Positions 31,716 to 44,013 of a DNA stretch of 64,000 nt are shown piece by piece. Position 1 is the first letter of the stretch, and each line of letters starts with the position of its first letter. Location of the stretch: assembly GCF_042100115.1 (NCBI RefSeq), contig NC_091280.1, positions 1,178,001-1,242,000 of the forward strand, written 5' to 3'. This DNA is from Alternaria dauci. Taxonomy: Eukaryota; Ascomycota; Dothideomycetes; Pleosporales; Pleosporaceae. Below the pieces are notes generated by a model. It did no database searches and was not told where the DNA came from. It saw nothing but the letters and a program-made list of their open reading frames with translations. The position numbers and the translations under genes were made by a program.

Positions 31716-32992
31716 AACCAGGAGATCGGTAACTCAGCAGATGCAGTAGTGTCGTATCTCATGAAGAACGCTGAGTGCTGGCTGTAACCCCGACCAGGGT
31801 AAAGATCAAGGGCTGGCTTTGATGATTGGCAGGGGCAGCTTCGATCTGACTTTGGTGTGTGGAAGATATGGCGACCGGCAGCTCTATTCGCGCCCAAGCT
31901 TGACGCAGATAAGACAGGTCCTCAAATTCGAGAGGAGGAAAGTCATGTAGTGTAATCAGGGGCGGATCTGAGGGTAAGGATCACTTCTCGAGCTCGTGAT
32001 GCTAAGAGGCGAGGCAACGTGCCACGACGGCGCATTGACAGCGAAGCCGGTAACCGATCACGAGGTTGTGCATAGATTGGGAGAAGTTTTTGTTGTGGAA
32101 GATGTCGAAAAGTGACACGGTCAGTACAAAGGAATGTTGGAAATACGCATGGAGGAGAGGAAGACTGCATGCGGGAAGTAAGAATTATTGGTTCTCCGCT
32201 CACAGAAAATATTGAAGATCGCACCAAGATGCATGCTGCAAGCCAGCCACGATCTGGGAAATGTGCTACTGGTCGCTGACGATAATTGGATGCATAAGTG
32301 AGTAGTACAAGTGTACGAGGGTGATTGGCAGCTGGGTAGTACAAACAGAGCGTGAATGCTATGCGGCTTGCTCGATCCGGCAGCAACAGGGAGCGCCTTG
32401 CTGATGCTACGCTTCAGTAGAAGCTGGAAGAGACGCCATGCCGATTAATGCGTCAGACAGATCCTTGATTTTCGCTTGAAGAGTATGGGGTGCAGGATCC
32501 AATGATCGGCAATGGGCGGTGTGCGTCACGGTGGTACGGGAGCGCCTGACTAGCGGCCCTAACCAAGTGCGACACAGCGACCACACATACACGCGTTATA
32601 CACGACGTGCGGAAAAGACCGAAAGACGTCAATTTCCGCGTTTAGAGACCAGAACGTGCTGTAAATGTTCCGGCGAGGCGATCAAGCACGCGGCACACAC
32701 GTCGATCGCCCCCTACCGGATTTTAGCCACGAAATGCCCCTTTGGGTTTCGTGGCCGGGCTTCGTGGCCGATCTTCGTCTGGTACGATATGGGGCATATG
32801 GCCCCAGAAAGAGATAGTGTCAGATAACTAGGTATACATAAAAATATGAATGAACGCCAGGCTATGCTAATAAAATTGTCCACCCATGCAGAAGGCGCCA
32901 AATGCTGATAGAAGGAGCATATTGCTGAAGCATGCACATAGGAAATGATGCTACTTCGGCCCCCCTCTCCCGCCGGTTAGGTTGTTGTATGG
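31716..32992. other. Intergenic, no gene; contains a short hairpin
   Basis: About 1.28 kb between two minus-strand genes. No frame has coding character. An inverted repeat lies at 32726-32755 (separate entry). The region probably holds the promoter of the disordered-protein gene and the 3' flank of SEN1. Confidence 0.5.
32726..32755. repeat. Inverted repeat / hairpin
   Basis: GCCACGAAA at 32726-32734 is perfectly complementary to TTTCGTGGC at 32747-32755. An inner CCC/GGG can extend the stem around a short loop. The sequence TTCGTGGCC occurs again at 32761-32769. It lies about 240 bp beyond the SEN1 stop codon. Confidence 0.6.
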
Positions 32993-35900
32993 TTAGCCGT
33001 TCCTTGGCTTCTTATTTTTGATGAAAGGGTTTGGTGGTTCACGAGGCCGCCTACGAATTTTAGGTTTTGCCATCGACATGCCACCGATGACATCTCCAGG
33101 TGGGGGAGCGACCGCACCACTCGTCCCGTTGCTTGTCTCCCCACTAGGCGTCGAGCTCTTACGCGACGCATCGGCATTAGCGGCAGGTGTTGATCGACCA
33201 CTGCCTCCGTTCATGGTATTAGAGGCAGAGTCAGATGGCGCATCGTCCATCTCGGCATCGCTACTCTCAAGCTTGATCTTGTCAAGACTGGCGATGTCTT
33301 GGAACTTCCGCTTTTCGTGGTGTACCAGTATTTGTTCGTTGTTGATCTCCCTCTTGATCTCTTGTTTGATAGACTTCGAGTCCGAGCCCGAAGATGTACT
33401 GGACTGGTTGCTTGCAGACCTGCTCATGGGCTCCGACTTCACTTCTAGTTTGACTTCTGGTTTGACCTCCGGCTTGACCTCTGATGTGGGACGGTGAGGC
33501 TGTACATAACCTTCCTTTGGTGCCGGGAATTTACTGGAATGCTGGTTCAGCATCTTTGGCACGTCTTGAGCAGAAAACCGCTTCCTTTCCTTCGCGTCTA
33601 CTATAAGCTTCTTCCAGAATTCTCCTCGCATCAGCGAGTCAGAGTTCCCCAAAACCCATAGAGATGATTTGGCACGCGTGAGACCAACGTTCATACGGCG
33701 AATGTCCTGGAGGAAACCAACGCCACCTGCTGGGGAGGCTCGTACGCAGGAGAAGATGATGATCTCGCTTTCACGGCCTTGGAAAGCATCCGTGGTATTG
33801 AAATCAATGTCCTCGATAATACTCTGACCATATGCGTTCATGAAGCGCTGTTTCAGCTCTCGCAGCTGGCTCTTGTAAGGTGTGATGATGCCAATCTTGC
33901 CTTTAAAATCATATTCGGGATAGTCGGAAGTGACTCGTTTGTACAGTTGCATCGCGACATTGATCTCGGCAATATTGATAAGCGAATGGCCCTTTGGAGC
34001 AGCTTGGTGTTGACCTTGGACATCAAAAAAGCGGTAAGGTCCGAGCAACATACTCTGATGCCATGGTCGCTGGCGTAGACCAGCCATATCGTCGCCATCC
34101 AAGAGTCGGCCGTCGTAAAACGTTCGACTGGGAAACAGACTGATTTCCGGGTGCATACGATATTGTGTGTCCAATAGATGCACATCGTCTGGGTGATTCT
34201 TTTGCATGCGGACGAACAAACTCTGCTCGTATTGGAAACCTTTCGCCTTGTCCGAGAAGACAGTTGGAGGAAGTTGCTTTGGATCTCCAACCAGGATACA
34301 CTTGGCGCAACCGTACTTGAGGGGAATAAGTGCGCTCATCTCAACACACTGGGCAGCCTCGTCGACAATGACAGTTTCGAACTCAATGCTTAGCCCTTGG
34401 AACATCTCATGTCCAGAACCGCTGAGTGTCGCACAGATAACGTGGGCGTCGTTCAGAATTGCTTCCTGTGCGCGTCGTCTGTTCAGGTCTGCGTTACGAC
34501 TTGCAAGCTTCTCGTCATCCTTGACATTGTCGATCTTCGTTCCCAAGGCTGTTTTACGCCTGCGTAACGCGTTGATGTCGTCGTCTAGCTTGGCCGCAGC
34601 TTCTCCTTTGATCTCACCAGTATCTCGCTGCTGATAGGCTTGCTTCAGTTGATCAGAGACCTGTTTGTGCTCCTGGAAGAGCTTCTGTGTCGCTTCTCGA
34701 TCGTTGCCGTTCGATGAATCAACACCTAGGCGCTTGTTGACAAGCTCTTCTAGTGTCACATCCTGCACACTGGCCTTGATGGCGTCTCCGCGACCTAAGC
34801 GTACGATGTTGAGTTTGCGCGACTCGCCATTGAGAGTTTTGATACCATCTTTGAAACGCATGACCAACTCGTCCACGGCCGCATTACTAGGCGCGCAAAC
34901 CAGCAACTTCTTCTGAGCAGCATTTGAGTTTGTTTGGCCGGGGACGGCAATCGCGGTACCGCGGTTTCGAAGACTGTCGCTCAGGATAGCTCCCACGATA
35001 GCAGTGATGGTTTTTGTCTTTCCGGAACCAGGCGGTCTGTGGAAATGGTCAGAAATTTACTCAGACACGTATAGATGTTGTAGCTTACCCTTGAATCAAG
35101 GTGAACGCATCATTGTCGATGGCGGATTTGATGGCTTTTGCTTGCGCCGGATTCACATTGTAATTAGAGATGAGTGGCTGGATCTGGCTATCCTTGTAGG
35201 TCAAAAGTGGAGAGGGCTTCGCGCGGATGATCTCGTCACACAAATCGTAATACTGAAGACCTTTCAGCGCACCGTACTCGCGCTCCAAAGATGTGATTGA
35301 CTCGAGTTTGAAGCCCAGAATCGTATTGTTTGGTTGCAGCGCAGTTGAGAGAGGGTTGCCAGGTACCACACGATATGAGACCTCGATGTGCTGCTGTTTC
35401 CTCTTTACGCGGAACACCCTGGCGAGACATGTTGGCTCATCCGCAGAGGGTGATTTGGATTTTGCAAAGAGTATGATGTCACCTTCGGAGATGAACACAT
35501 CCTTGTTCTCGACATGAGTCATCGTACTGCCAACTTCTTGGAACATGTCGACAGCAGCTCGTGAAGTGATTCTTATCTCATATGGCTTAGCTTGGTTCTC
35601 CTCACGAGCTTTGACGAAACCTTGCCATGCTTCTAGGGTCAGAAGCGGTTCGAAGGTATTTTGGTAATCGTTGGGTGTGCGGAAGGTACTGAGGACCTTG
35701 GAATACATGTCGGGTCGGGACTTGGGTGGGAAGGGGCCCTCGTGGAAATAGTTCCAGCTAAGAATAGTTCGATGAAGGCTGCTCAGATCAGGCGCCAGAC
35801 GAGCACGCATGTCTTTGGCAGAACGTTGAGCCCGCTTTTTCTTTGTCGGCATTTGGATCTTGACTTCATTAACAATGTTTGTCTTGGGTCCAGTCTTGAT

Positions 35901-38900
35901 TTTGGTCTTCTTGATGCCAAAGAGATCTTCATCAATGTCACCTTCGTCTGATGATTCATCAGAAGAATGCATCAAGCCTTCTCCCTTTGCAGCCTGGTCT
36001 TTGCCCAACACACCTAGCCCTTCAAGGCCTGAGCCGGCTTCGGCAACATGATTGGAGACGCCCCTAGCTGCTTTCAGCTTAGCGATCGCAGCAGCCTTCT
36101 CTTTCTCTCGTTGTTGTAGTGCAAGCTGCCGCTTACGCTTGAACTCGGCTTGTTGGGCACTCTTCTTATCATCGAGAGCTTTTTGTTGAGCAGCCTTGAC
36201 TTCAGCTGCTCTCATCTGCTCCCGTCGTTCCTGGAATTTACTCGACCCAGCAGTCATACTAGCAAGCAACTTTGCTTTGGCATCTGCTGGTGTTTGAGTC
36301 GCACCCGGGGCCATCCATTTGCTGATCATGGCCTGCTTGGGTTTTGCGGGCTCCTCTTCCTTCACAAGTGGGCGGCCAAGATGCTCTTCGAGCGCTTGTT
36401 GCAGCTCAGCCTGTTGTGTATCGCTCAGCTTCGCACGGACATCTCCTGAGAGCACTCGTTCCATGTACGAAAGAGCGTTGGGATCGATTTCGATAGACAC
36501 ACGGTGTAGCCGAATAAGAAGCTTGCTGATCAAAGTGACGGACTTGCTAGACAAGAACTCGTCACGAAGACGAAGCCATTTGGCCAGACCCTCCATGGCA
36601 TTCGCCGGCTGTGCCAAAAGCTCTTTGAGTAGAGCGGTCTTTGATGTTGCTTCTTCTTCATCGGAAGAAGGTGGCTTCAGGGCTGTGGCAAAGATGCTGC
36701 ACTGATCGAACAGCACGTCAGCAAATTGCATAGTGTCTCGGCAAAAGTCCATCATCATGTGTTTGTCGTAGAAGCCCAAGTTGCTCCAGGCTTCAGTAGT
36801 GGCGAAGATCATCGTAAGTGAATCCCAAAGGTTCTCCCATAGATACATTGTCGCTGCAGCATCACCAGAATCATACTCGCGGCCTCGCAAGATTCCGTCT
36901 TGAGGGTTGCAAATGATGTCGATGATATCTGTGCATGTTCGGATCACACTTGGTGCTGGAGCGAACGCTTTCTTGAGTCGAACTTGCCGAACTGAATCCG
37001 AGATACCCCGAACGACGTGTCTATAATGGGCCCTCAAGATATGTTGCAGAGCGCCACGACGTTCGTCTTCTCCACTTATGACCTTCAACAGCTCGATGGC
37101 AGAGTTGCGGGTATCTTCTGTGGACGAAAACATCAGGGAGACGATGGCACTCGCTGCGGGTTGCTGTCCGAACAAAGCTTGTAACAGTGTGGGTTCAAAT
37201 TCCGACATCTTCTCCACGACATCGGTGATTGATTGAGAGAGCAACCGGAATCGATCATTGAAGTGGCGTACCTCTGGGGGTACCTTGTCGACACCCGACT
37301 TCATTTGGAGTGGTTCCAGCCCGATCAAGCCCCTGCCAGCAATGAGAAGATGCGTGGCAAGCTCCAAGCTATCTGGGCCTATTGCTCGTAGGACTGTCTT
37401 CCATATAGGACTGGACGGCGGTGTTTGGGTGGGCGACGGTACATTCGCAGAGATAAGTTGCCTCTCGACGATGAGGGACTGTGCTTCCAGCTTGAACGCA
37501 TGCTCAATCACCGAAAGGGTCAGTTGCATATCCTCCTGATTTTCCTTGTTGTATTTCAAGTTCTTGAGAGTTGTAACGAGAGACTGTATGAAGGTTGACA
37601 GCAAATCCAGCATGCCATTGACGGTTGGCTGCCCAACAAACTTGTCGGCGCCTTTGCCTTCTCCCATTTTTCGAAAGGTATAATCCAATACTTTGAGTCC
37701 TTCCTTATAGCAGTAGGCTCGAGCGACGGGAGGATAGCGATCAGACTGGAAGCGACCAAGCAACGCGTGTACAAATGGGCGGACGGCCGGTCCGAGATTG
37801 GATACCTTGATGGAGTCCAGGAAGATGGGAATCCAGCTGAAGGCAGCGTGGAGGTTATTCATGTTTTGTTCGTTTCCATCCGCAGTGGCGAGAAGGAGTT
37901 GATTCAAAACTGGGCTGTTGAACACTTGTTCTACTACTGTAGCGATTGAAGAAGTCACAGCATTCATGCCTTCCCAGTAATCGACCGGGGACTTTTCCAG
38001 TAACTGCTTCATGGTTGCAATCAGATCCAGAAAGCCTTCGGACTTCAGTGAAAGGTGGTCAAGCATCAGACGGTAGAAGTCTCCGTCAAGGCCGCGCAAT
38101 GAGTCGGTGATCAGCTCCCTGTCCATCTTTGCTACTATGAGCCGCATGCCGCCCCAAAAGAGGGGTACCACGGATAGATCCAAATTGCTCATCTGGACCT
38201 TCATCATGACACTTGTAACGTAATCTCTTACAGCCCATTCCCACTCGCTTTTGAGAACGTTACGCTTGAAGGTGGACCAGGACTCTGTCGCCCATTTATG
38301 CCGTCTGTCCACCCTAGTGAATAAGAAGCGGGTCATAGCAGGAAGGTACGTCTGAATCTTTAACCGCTTCTTCGTTTGGACCATGTCGAACGGTGCATCG
38401 AAATGTCGCTGGAGGAGTTCTTCGTTCCGTATTAGGGCGTCGCAGCTAAGCGCTTCGAAGAAGCCATATGTGCATTCGTTGGGCAACAGCCGGACTGAGC
38501 GCGTCTTCGGTTCGGCTTTGCTCAGTATCTCGTTCGCTTCGTCCAAGCCCTTTTGTATGCGACCCAGGCATTGGTTGTCCACGACTTGTAGGAAGTCACC
38601 AATATTCTCCTCGTCGTAAGAATCAATCAGCCGTGTCCGCCATTCTGCTCTGCTCTGGTGGAAGACTCTCACGCAGACATCGCAGCTCTGCATGAGGCTG
38701 TTGAGGCGGTTGACGAGCCATTCCTTGTGTGGTGCTGCCTCGTCTCCATCGAAGGCCAATATCTCGGCTGCCTTGAGGGCTGTCCATTTCCGGTCTTGAG
38801 CAGCTAGAAGCTTGAGCTTGCGGTCGGCGAGCTCGTTGGGATCGTTTTCGGGAGGGTACGCAGCAACGTCTTCATCGTAGTATACCGATCCGTCGTCGCC

Positions 38901-39068
38901 AATGCGAGGACAGAACAGGTGCTGTTCTTCGGGTAGCTCCCGGAGCTCACTACAAGACACAATATAGTTAGCCATGTCTGGTGTGCAAGGACGCCGATGG
39001 AAGGAGCGGCAGAGGACAATGTTCCGGGGCCACAGGACTTACTTTATCTTCTCGAGAATCTCCGCCAT
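32993..39068 (-). CDS. SEN1: RNA/DNA helicase Sen1 (senataxin family)
   Basis: Three exons, 39068-39043, 38949-35089 and 35036-32993, encode 1976 aa. The first exon is only 26 nt (MAEILEKI). Sen1 is a nuclear superfamily 1B helicase that resolves R-loops and ends transcription of noncoding RNAs. Residues about 80-800 are the helical Sen1 N-terminal domain. The helicase core starts with GPPGSGKT (Walker A, about 1296-1303; the intron splits its first codon), then VIVDEAAQ (Walker B), GDPKQLPPTV, QYRMHPEIS, TPYKSQLRELK, DAFQGRE and VGLTRAKSSLWVLG. The tail is disordered and lysine-rich, with repeated psi-K-x-E motifs and KIRRRPREPPN...KNKKPRNG, a likely nuclear localisation signal. Confidence 0.95.
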
Positions 39069-39628
39069 GTTCCCTCACCCAGGCCCAGTCCTGGTTGTGA
39101 CGCCCCCGCTCACAATTCTCTCAGAGGGATGACGGAGCGCAATCTGGCATGGACCACCCTCGGCGTGTCTCCACCAGCACGGCGAGTTGCAATTGTGTGT
39201 CTATCTACGAGATGCCGTCTATCCTGTGAGGATCCGTCGCGCACGCGCTAGCTGGACCAGGAGACAGAAGCCGCGCAGGCAGTCGACGAGTCTTGTGTGT
39301 GTGTGTGTGTCAAGGAGCGTAGGTGAGTGAGTGAGAGAGCGTGCTAAGCTCAAAGGGGCGAGAGTGAGGGCGCGGGCGAGGATGGGTGCGATGTGTTGCG
39401 CAGAAGAAAGGCATATGGCAGACGTCAGTGCATCTGATCTGAGAATACCCATGCAAACGCGACGCGATTCAACTAGCGCCCCGCCCGCGCGCGTCTGGCC
39501 TGCCAAGCCCATTAACATTCCTCTTTCATCTCCACGGCAACTTGCACACATCACAAAATCAGCATTGTAGACGTGCTTCCTGGTTATGCCATGGGCGTCG
39601 AGCCCTCCATTTTGCTTCGATATCGCCT
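39069..39628. other. Intergenic with a GT microsatellite
   Basis: Upstream of SEN1 and downstream of the permease gene. It holds a (GT)8 run at 39295-39310 followed by a GAGTGAGTGAGAGAG purine-rich stretch. No coding signal. Confidence 0.6.
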
Positions 39629-41477
39629 TCAGTACCTAGGCAGATCTACGATCCTCGGAGCTGACATCACTCCTTCCTCCTTCCTTTCGCCAGCAACCAC
39701 AAACTTCTTCCTCCCTCTAACCAGCCAGTCTACACTGGCAATCAAAGCAACAATAGCATAGACCACGCATACATCTGCACACCTAGTCAGCGGTACCGTA
39801 CGTGTATCAGCTCACACAGCATCACTTACAGTTCATGTTTCCCGCCTCGACAGGTTTCGCATACGGAAACGAGTACATGACCAGTGTGAACAGTGTCCAG
39901 ACAAGCAGCACAATATTCGCAAAAAGCCCGACCCGGCCGAGCCAGAATGGCCCATGGGCTATCTTGTCGCGACCGCGGATAAGCAGACAGACGACCGGAA
40001 CAGAGTAGCTGAGGTACAACAGAACGATACATGCCGTTATCATCCTACATCTCGTTAGCATTGAGGTCCACACACGCAGATGACAGCATATCTTACGAGT
40101 TAAACGCTGTCAACGAAGCCAAATACAGACACCCCATAACAGCCACAATAACACAACTCACTAGGTGGGCGTTGAGTGGAACGTCGAGTCCTTCATGTAC
40201 CCTAGCCAGCCAGCGATGAGCAGGAAGCCCTCGGTCGCGCGCGAAACTCCAGCATAGCCGGCTCTGCCAAGTATGACTTGCGACCAAGCAACCGAGCCCC
40301 GTAGCTATGATGAGCGCCTCAAGAACCGTCGCTCCGGCCTTGTTTTCCAGCGCGCGAAAGAAAATCTCCAGGATGGGCACTCCAGTATCTGACGCGCCAA
40401 TCTCGGCAAAGTCGCCCACAATCGAGAAGAAGATGCCAACGGAGAAGAACCAGCTCGTGACGAACCCAATTCCTACAGTTCCCATAATAGCTATCGGGAC
40501 CATCTTCTCCGGCCGGTGTACTTCTTCGGCGAGATGTGTGGCACAATCCAGACAAGCGAAAGCCCAGTTTGTGTTCACGAGACCGACGATGAAGGCGATG
40601 CCATCTTGCTGCCACCCCGTGTTATTGATAAAGGTTGCGAAGACGAAGCGAGCGTGCTGGTGCGTAGGCGCAGTGGCTGGAACGGTGATGAGTATCACAG
40701 CGAAGGAGAGCAGCGAGGTCCATAGTGTGGTTTTCCCGACTGCGGGGAGGGTTTTGCCGTAGCAGTTGAAGAAGAAGCAGAAGATGTTTGAGACTTGGTA
40801 AGCCTAAGGATCGGCGTGCAACGTCAGTACTTGTCTCGTAGGCAGTTCATACAGGGATACTACTTGCCAGGAAGACATGCCAAGGCTGGATGACGCTGAA
40901 GCAATACTTAGCAGGACTTCTTTTCTCAAGACCTTCAGATGTCTCTCTAGACGAAGCAAAGGCATGAAGAAAGAAGTGCTTACAAATCCGGATGCCCAAG
41001 TTGATAGCACCCAACTACCGCACTTCCCATGGCCAATGCCACAGACGCACTCGTAAACATGGCACCCCACCACGCCAACCACCCCGTCATGTAACTAGCG
41101 AGTCTTGTAAACCGCTTCGGCGCGAGCTCACCAGCCCAAAAGTACTGTCCACCCGCATTTGGCATGGCACTCGCCAACTCGCTCAGACTAATGCCCACGC
41201 ACGTCGAGATGAGAGCTATGAGCATTATGCCGTATATGACGAGCAGCGGGCCTCCAGAATTGATGCCAGTTATCAGAGCGGCTGATATACCGAACCAAGA
41301 GTTTGTGATTGAAAACCCGACGCCTAGGACGGACCAGACGGTGTACTTTCTCGCCATGTCTTGGGTGTAGCCCATCTCTGCTAGCTTGAGGGCATCTGCG
41401 TCAATCGAGGACTCGCCTTTCTTCTCTACATCACGAGCGATGTGGGGAGTTGGATGTTTCTCGATATTCGACTCCAT
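39629..41477 (-). CDS. APC-family amino acid / choline-type permease
   Basis: Five exons, 41477-40984, 40895-40868, 40803-40097, 40044-39830 and 39774-39629, encode 529 aa with about 12 TM helices. The start MESNIEKHPTPHIARDVEKK is chosen over an upstream in-frame Met because the soluble N-terminal tail is typical. Family marks are the helix-1 break GVGFSITNSWFGISAAL, ISLSELASAMPNAGGQYFWA, GWLAWWGAMFTSAS, TNWAFACLDCATHLAEEVHRPEKMVP and ARDRGLPAHRWLARVHEGLDVP. These fit the fungal GABA/choline permease group (Uga4/Hnm1-like). Exon 2 is a 28-nt micro-exon, and the intron after it begins GCAAGT, a GC-AG intron. Its removal restores HPDFVIQPWHVFLAYQVSN. The substrate is not assignable. Confidence 0.9.
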
Positions 41478-44013
41478 GGTTTGTTTTTGTGTTGTTTGAG
41501 GAGGAAGGTGGGGTGCAGTTGACTTTGAAGCAACACACGAGCGAGAGACGAGTAATATAGGCGGAGCAAGAAGCTGAGCTGCTGGAGAAAGCACTTGGCA
41601 AAAAGCTTATCGCATCACGCCGAGTTGACAAAACAGTAATTATAAAGCTTAGATGCTTCTCATGATGAATGTCGCGATTCGGGGTTGGCTACGCACGTGC
41701 GTGAGATATGGGGTGCTGAGCTGGGGAGAAAACAACGCTAGATGGAAGATGGCGAATGGAGACGGCAAAGCAATAAAAGCAACTGCAAGAACGAAATAGC
41801 GACGCCTAGATGGTCCATAGTTTAGGCCGGGAGTAGCACCGAGACCAGCACTCCTATACCTGAAAAGCTCGGACTCATATGCACAATATATTGTGATCAA
41901 TGCTGTCCAGCTAAGAGGAACAAAGAATTGGCAGCCTTATACTTGAAGAGATTACAGTAGTAAAGTATTGGAAGTAATTGGAAAGCTACGATGCCATCAC
42001 TCAATGTATTGTTCTTCAAGAAGGTCGGAACAACCTTGGAAGTCTGTCGGGATCACTGCCCTGACCCATGTCGAAAACCGGGGTGTGATGGACGGAAGAA
42101 ATGAATGAAAAAGGTTACGTTTCCATTGCAGAACAGTACCTATACGGGCGATTGTTAAAAGCGGGCATTCGCATGCTAAGATGCGGGGATCGCTCGAAGA
42201 AGTAAAGAGGCCTTGTGCGGGTAGACATCCGCACCCGAGAGGCAGGTTGACGCGTAGGGCATCACAGAAGCAATCAACCCCCCAAGATCTTGTCAAATAA
42301 GAGGTGGTTACCAAAGGACAATGCCGAGGCAAGAGAACGGAAAGCCTGAAATTCCCATGCAAACGCTACACAGACAACATCGAGACTAACAGTAATAACG
42401 AGCTGCACTTGGTATCGAGGCGACACGCAGAAAGAGAGAGTGCAAAGCGTGAAGCTTTCCGTCACACCACACCGATGCTGTGTCTCTATCGGCACAAAAC
42501 TGCAAGTAGCCGTATGTATCTTTCGGCGAATTTCTGCGGCGCGGTCCGTAGTTGTAACCTTGTGTCGATGGCAAGAGCCAACTAGATTGAGATCAGCTCT
42601 ATGACGACAGCTGTCAGCACCAGAACCACTCGTCTCTCGTATGGGCTTGTACCTCGCTCCCACACTTAAATTTCACCCCAAACATGACGCCATCGACCAG
42701 GGAGAGGCGATGAAATCAGCTCAGATTGTAGCCGTTACTGCCAACGATACGGGGGAAACGTCTTCACACTTACACAGCCCCGTTCGCTTCACTGTGGCGC
42801 TCTTTGCATCTCTTCAACAATCTCATTCTAGGCATCCCGGCCTTTGGGATGTTTCCAGAGTACTTGGTGGCGTAACCCGGCGCATCGATCGACCGCCTGC
42901 GTACCACGCGCGTATCCAGGTACCTACCTACCTTCTCGTGCAACATGCAAGCCAAACGTCGCAGTCACGTAGTCACACTCTCGATGGAAGGATAGTGCTG
43001 TGATGGTGACGCAAGTAGTCATCGTCGTATGTAGTTGAAGCAACGTCAAAAGAAGACGGTACCAGCGTTGCATTGGCCCTGCAAAGCTTCCCGCTACATC
43101 GAGTCGAATGGTGTGAGTGGTCACACCTGCAACGGTGTAATCATCTAGAGGACGCACCAACTACGTACAGTCGTGCAATTGCGGGTGTGACATTTCCTCG
43201 AGGGCATGCTCGAGTCTCTGGTCCAGACAAGAGATAGCCTTGCTTTCAGCCGTTATCAAGCCGTCATCATCTGGGTAGCGCACGAGGGCCTGTGGGCAAC
43301 GTTGCACATTGCTTTTTCCTGTAAAACAAACGCTGCCGCCCAGTAGAAACAGGTAGTAGGACATTTTCAAGTAGTCAAGCCATGTTGTGTGGTGGATGTT
43401 CCCTGCTTCGTTAAGCCAATCGCCACAATGACTCGTGAGGAGCGGATGTCGCAAGCCGCCCGTACAAGTCACGTCCAAGAGAGGTCCGCGGAGACTTGAG
43501 AGAATTGAGTCGTGGTGGCAAGCTTATGCTCCCAGAAAGGCAAGATGGAGCGACAAAACAGGAAGCAATGCCCAGACCCGACTAAGCTCTCACGGATAGC
43601 GGCGCACGAGACTAGCTTTGAGTGAATTAACGCACTGAATTTGACCGAGACTAGGGGTAATGGTATAGATCTGGTCTAAACAGCACCTGGTAAATGTGAC
43701 AGGAGATGCTGCGTATGTTGGTGGAGAGCAAACGACAAGAATAAAGAAACCACAGACTGCGCCAATATCCACGTAAGACGTACAGTCGTTCGGAAGTGCA
43801 ACTGCATCCGCCCCCAAGATTGCGTGCCCACATCATATCTTCCCACTCTCACTACACTGTCGCATGCGAAACCGCATGCCATGCACCTGCGTATTGCGTG
43901 TTGAGCGACACGGTGATTACTTTTGCCATTATGTGGGTATCCATATCCAGTTACTAATGCGCCTTCCGAGTAGTGACCTGCTACCGCGTGGGTAGAGTAT
44001 GTGTGTATTAGGT
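41478..44013. other. 2.5 kb gene-free stretch
   Basis: No frame on either strand looks coding; those of 60-130 codons have no domain, signal peptide or splice structure. It lies upstream of the permease and downstream of MCM1, both on the minus strand. It could hold a noncoding transcript or a long promoter; nothing in the sequence decides. Confidence 0.5.

Noticed and set aside
39295..39310. (GT)8 as a functional element
   Set aside because: A plain microsatellite; no flanking feature suggests a role.
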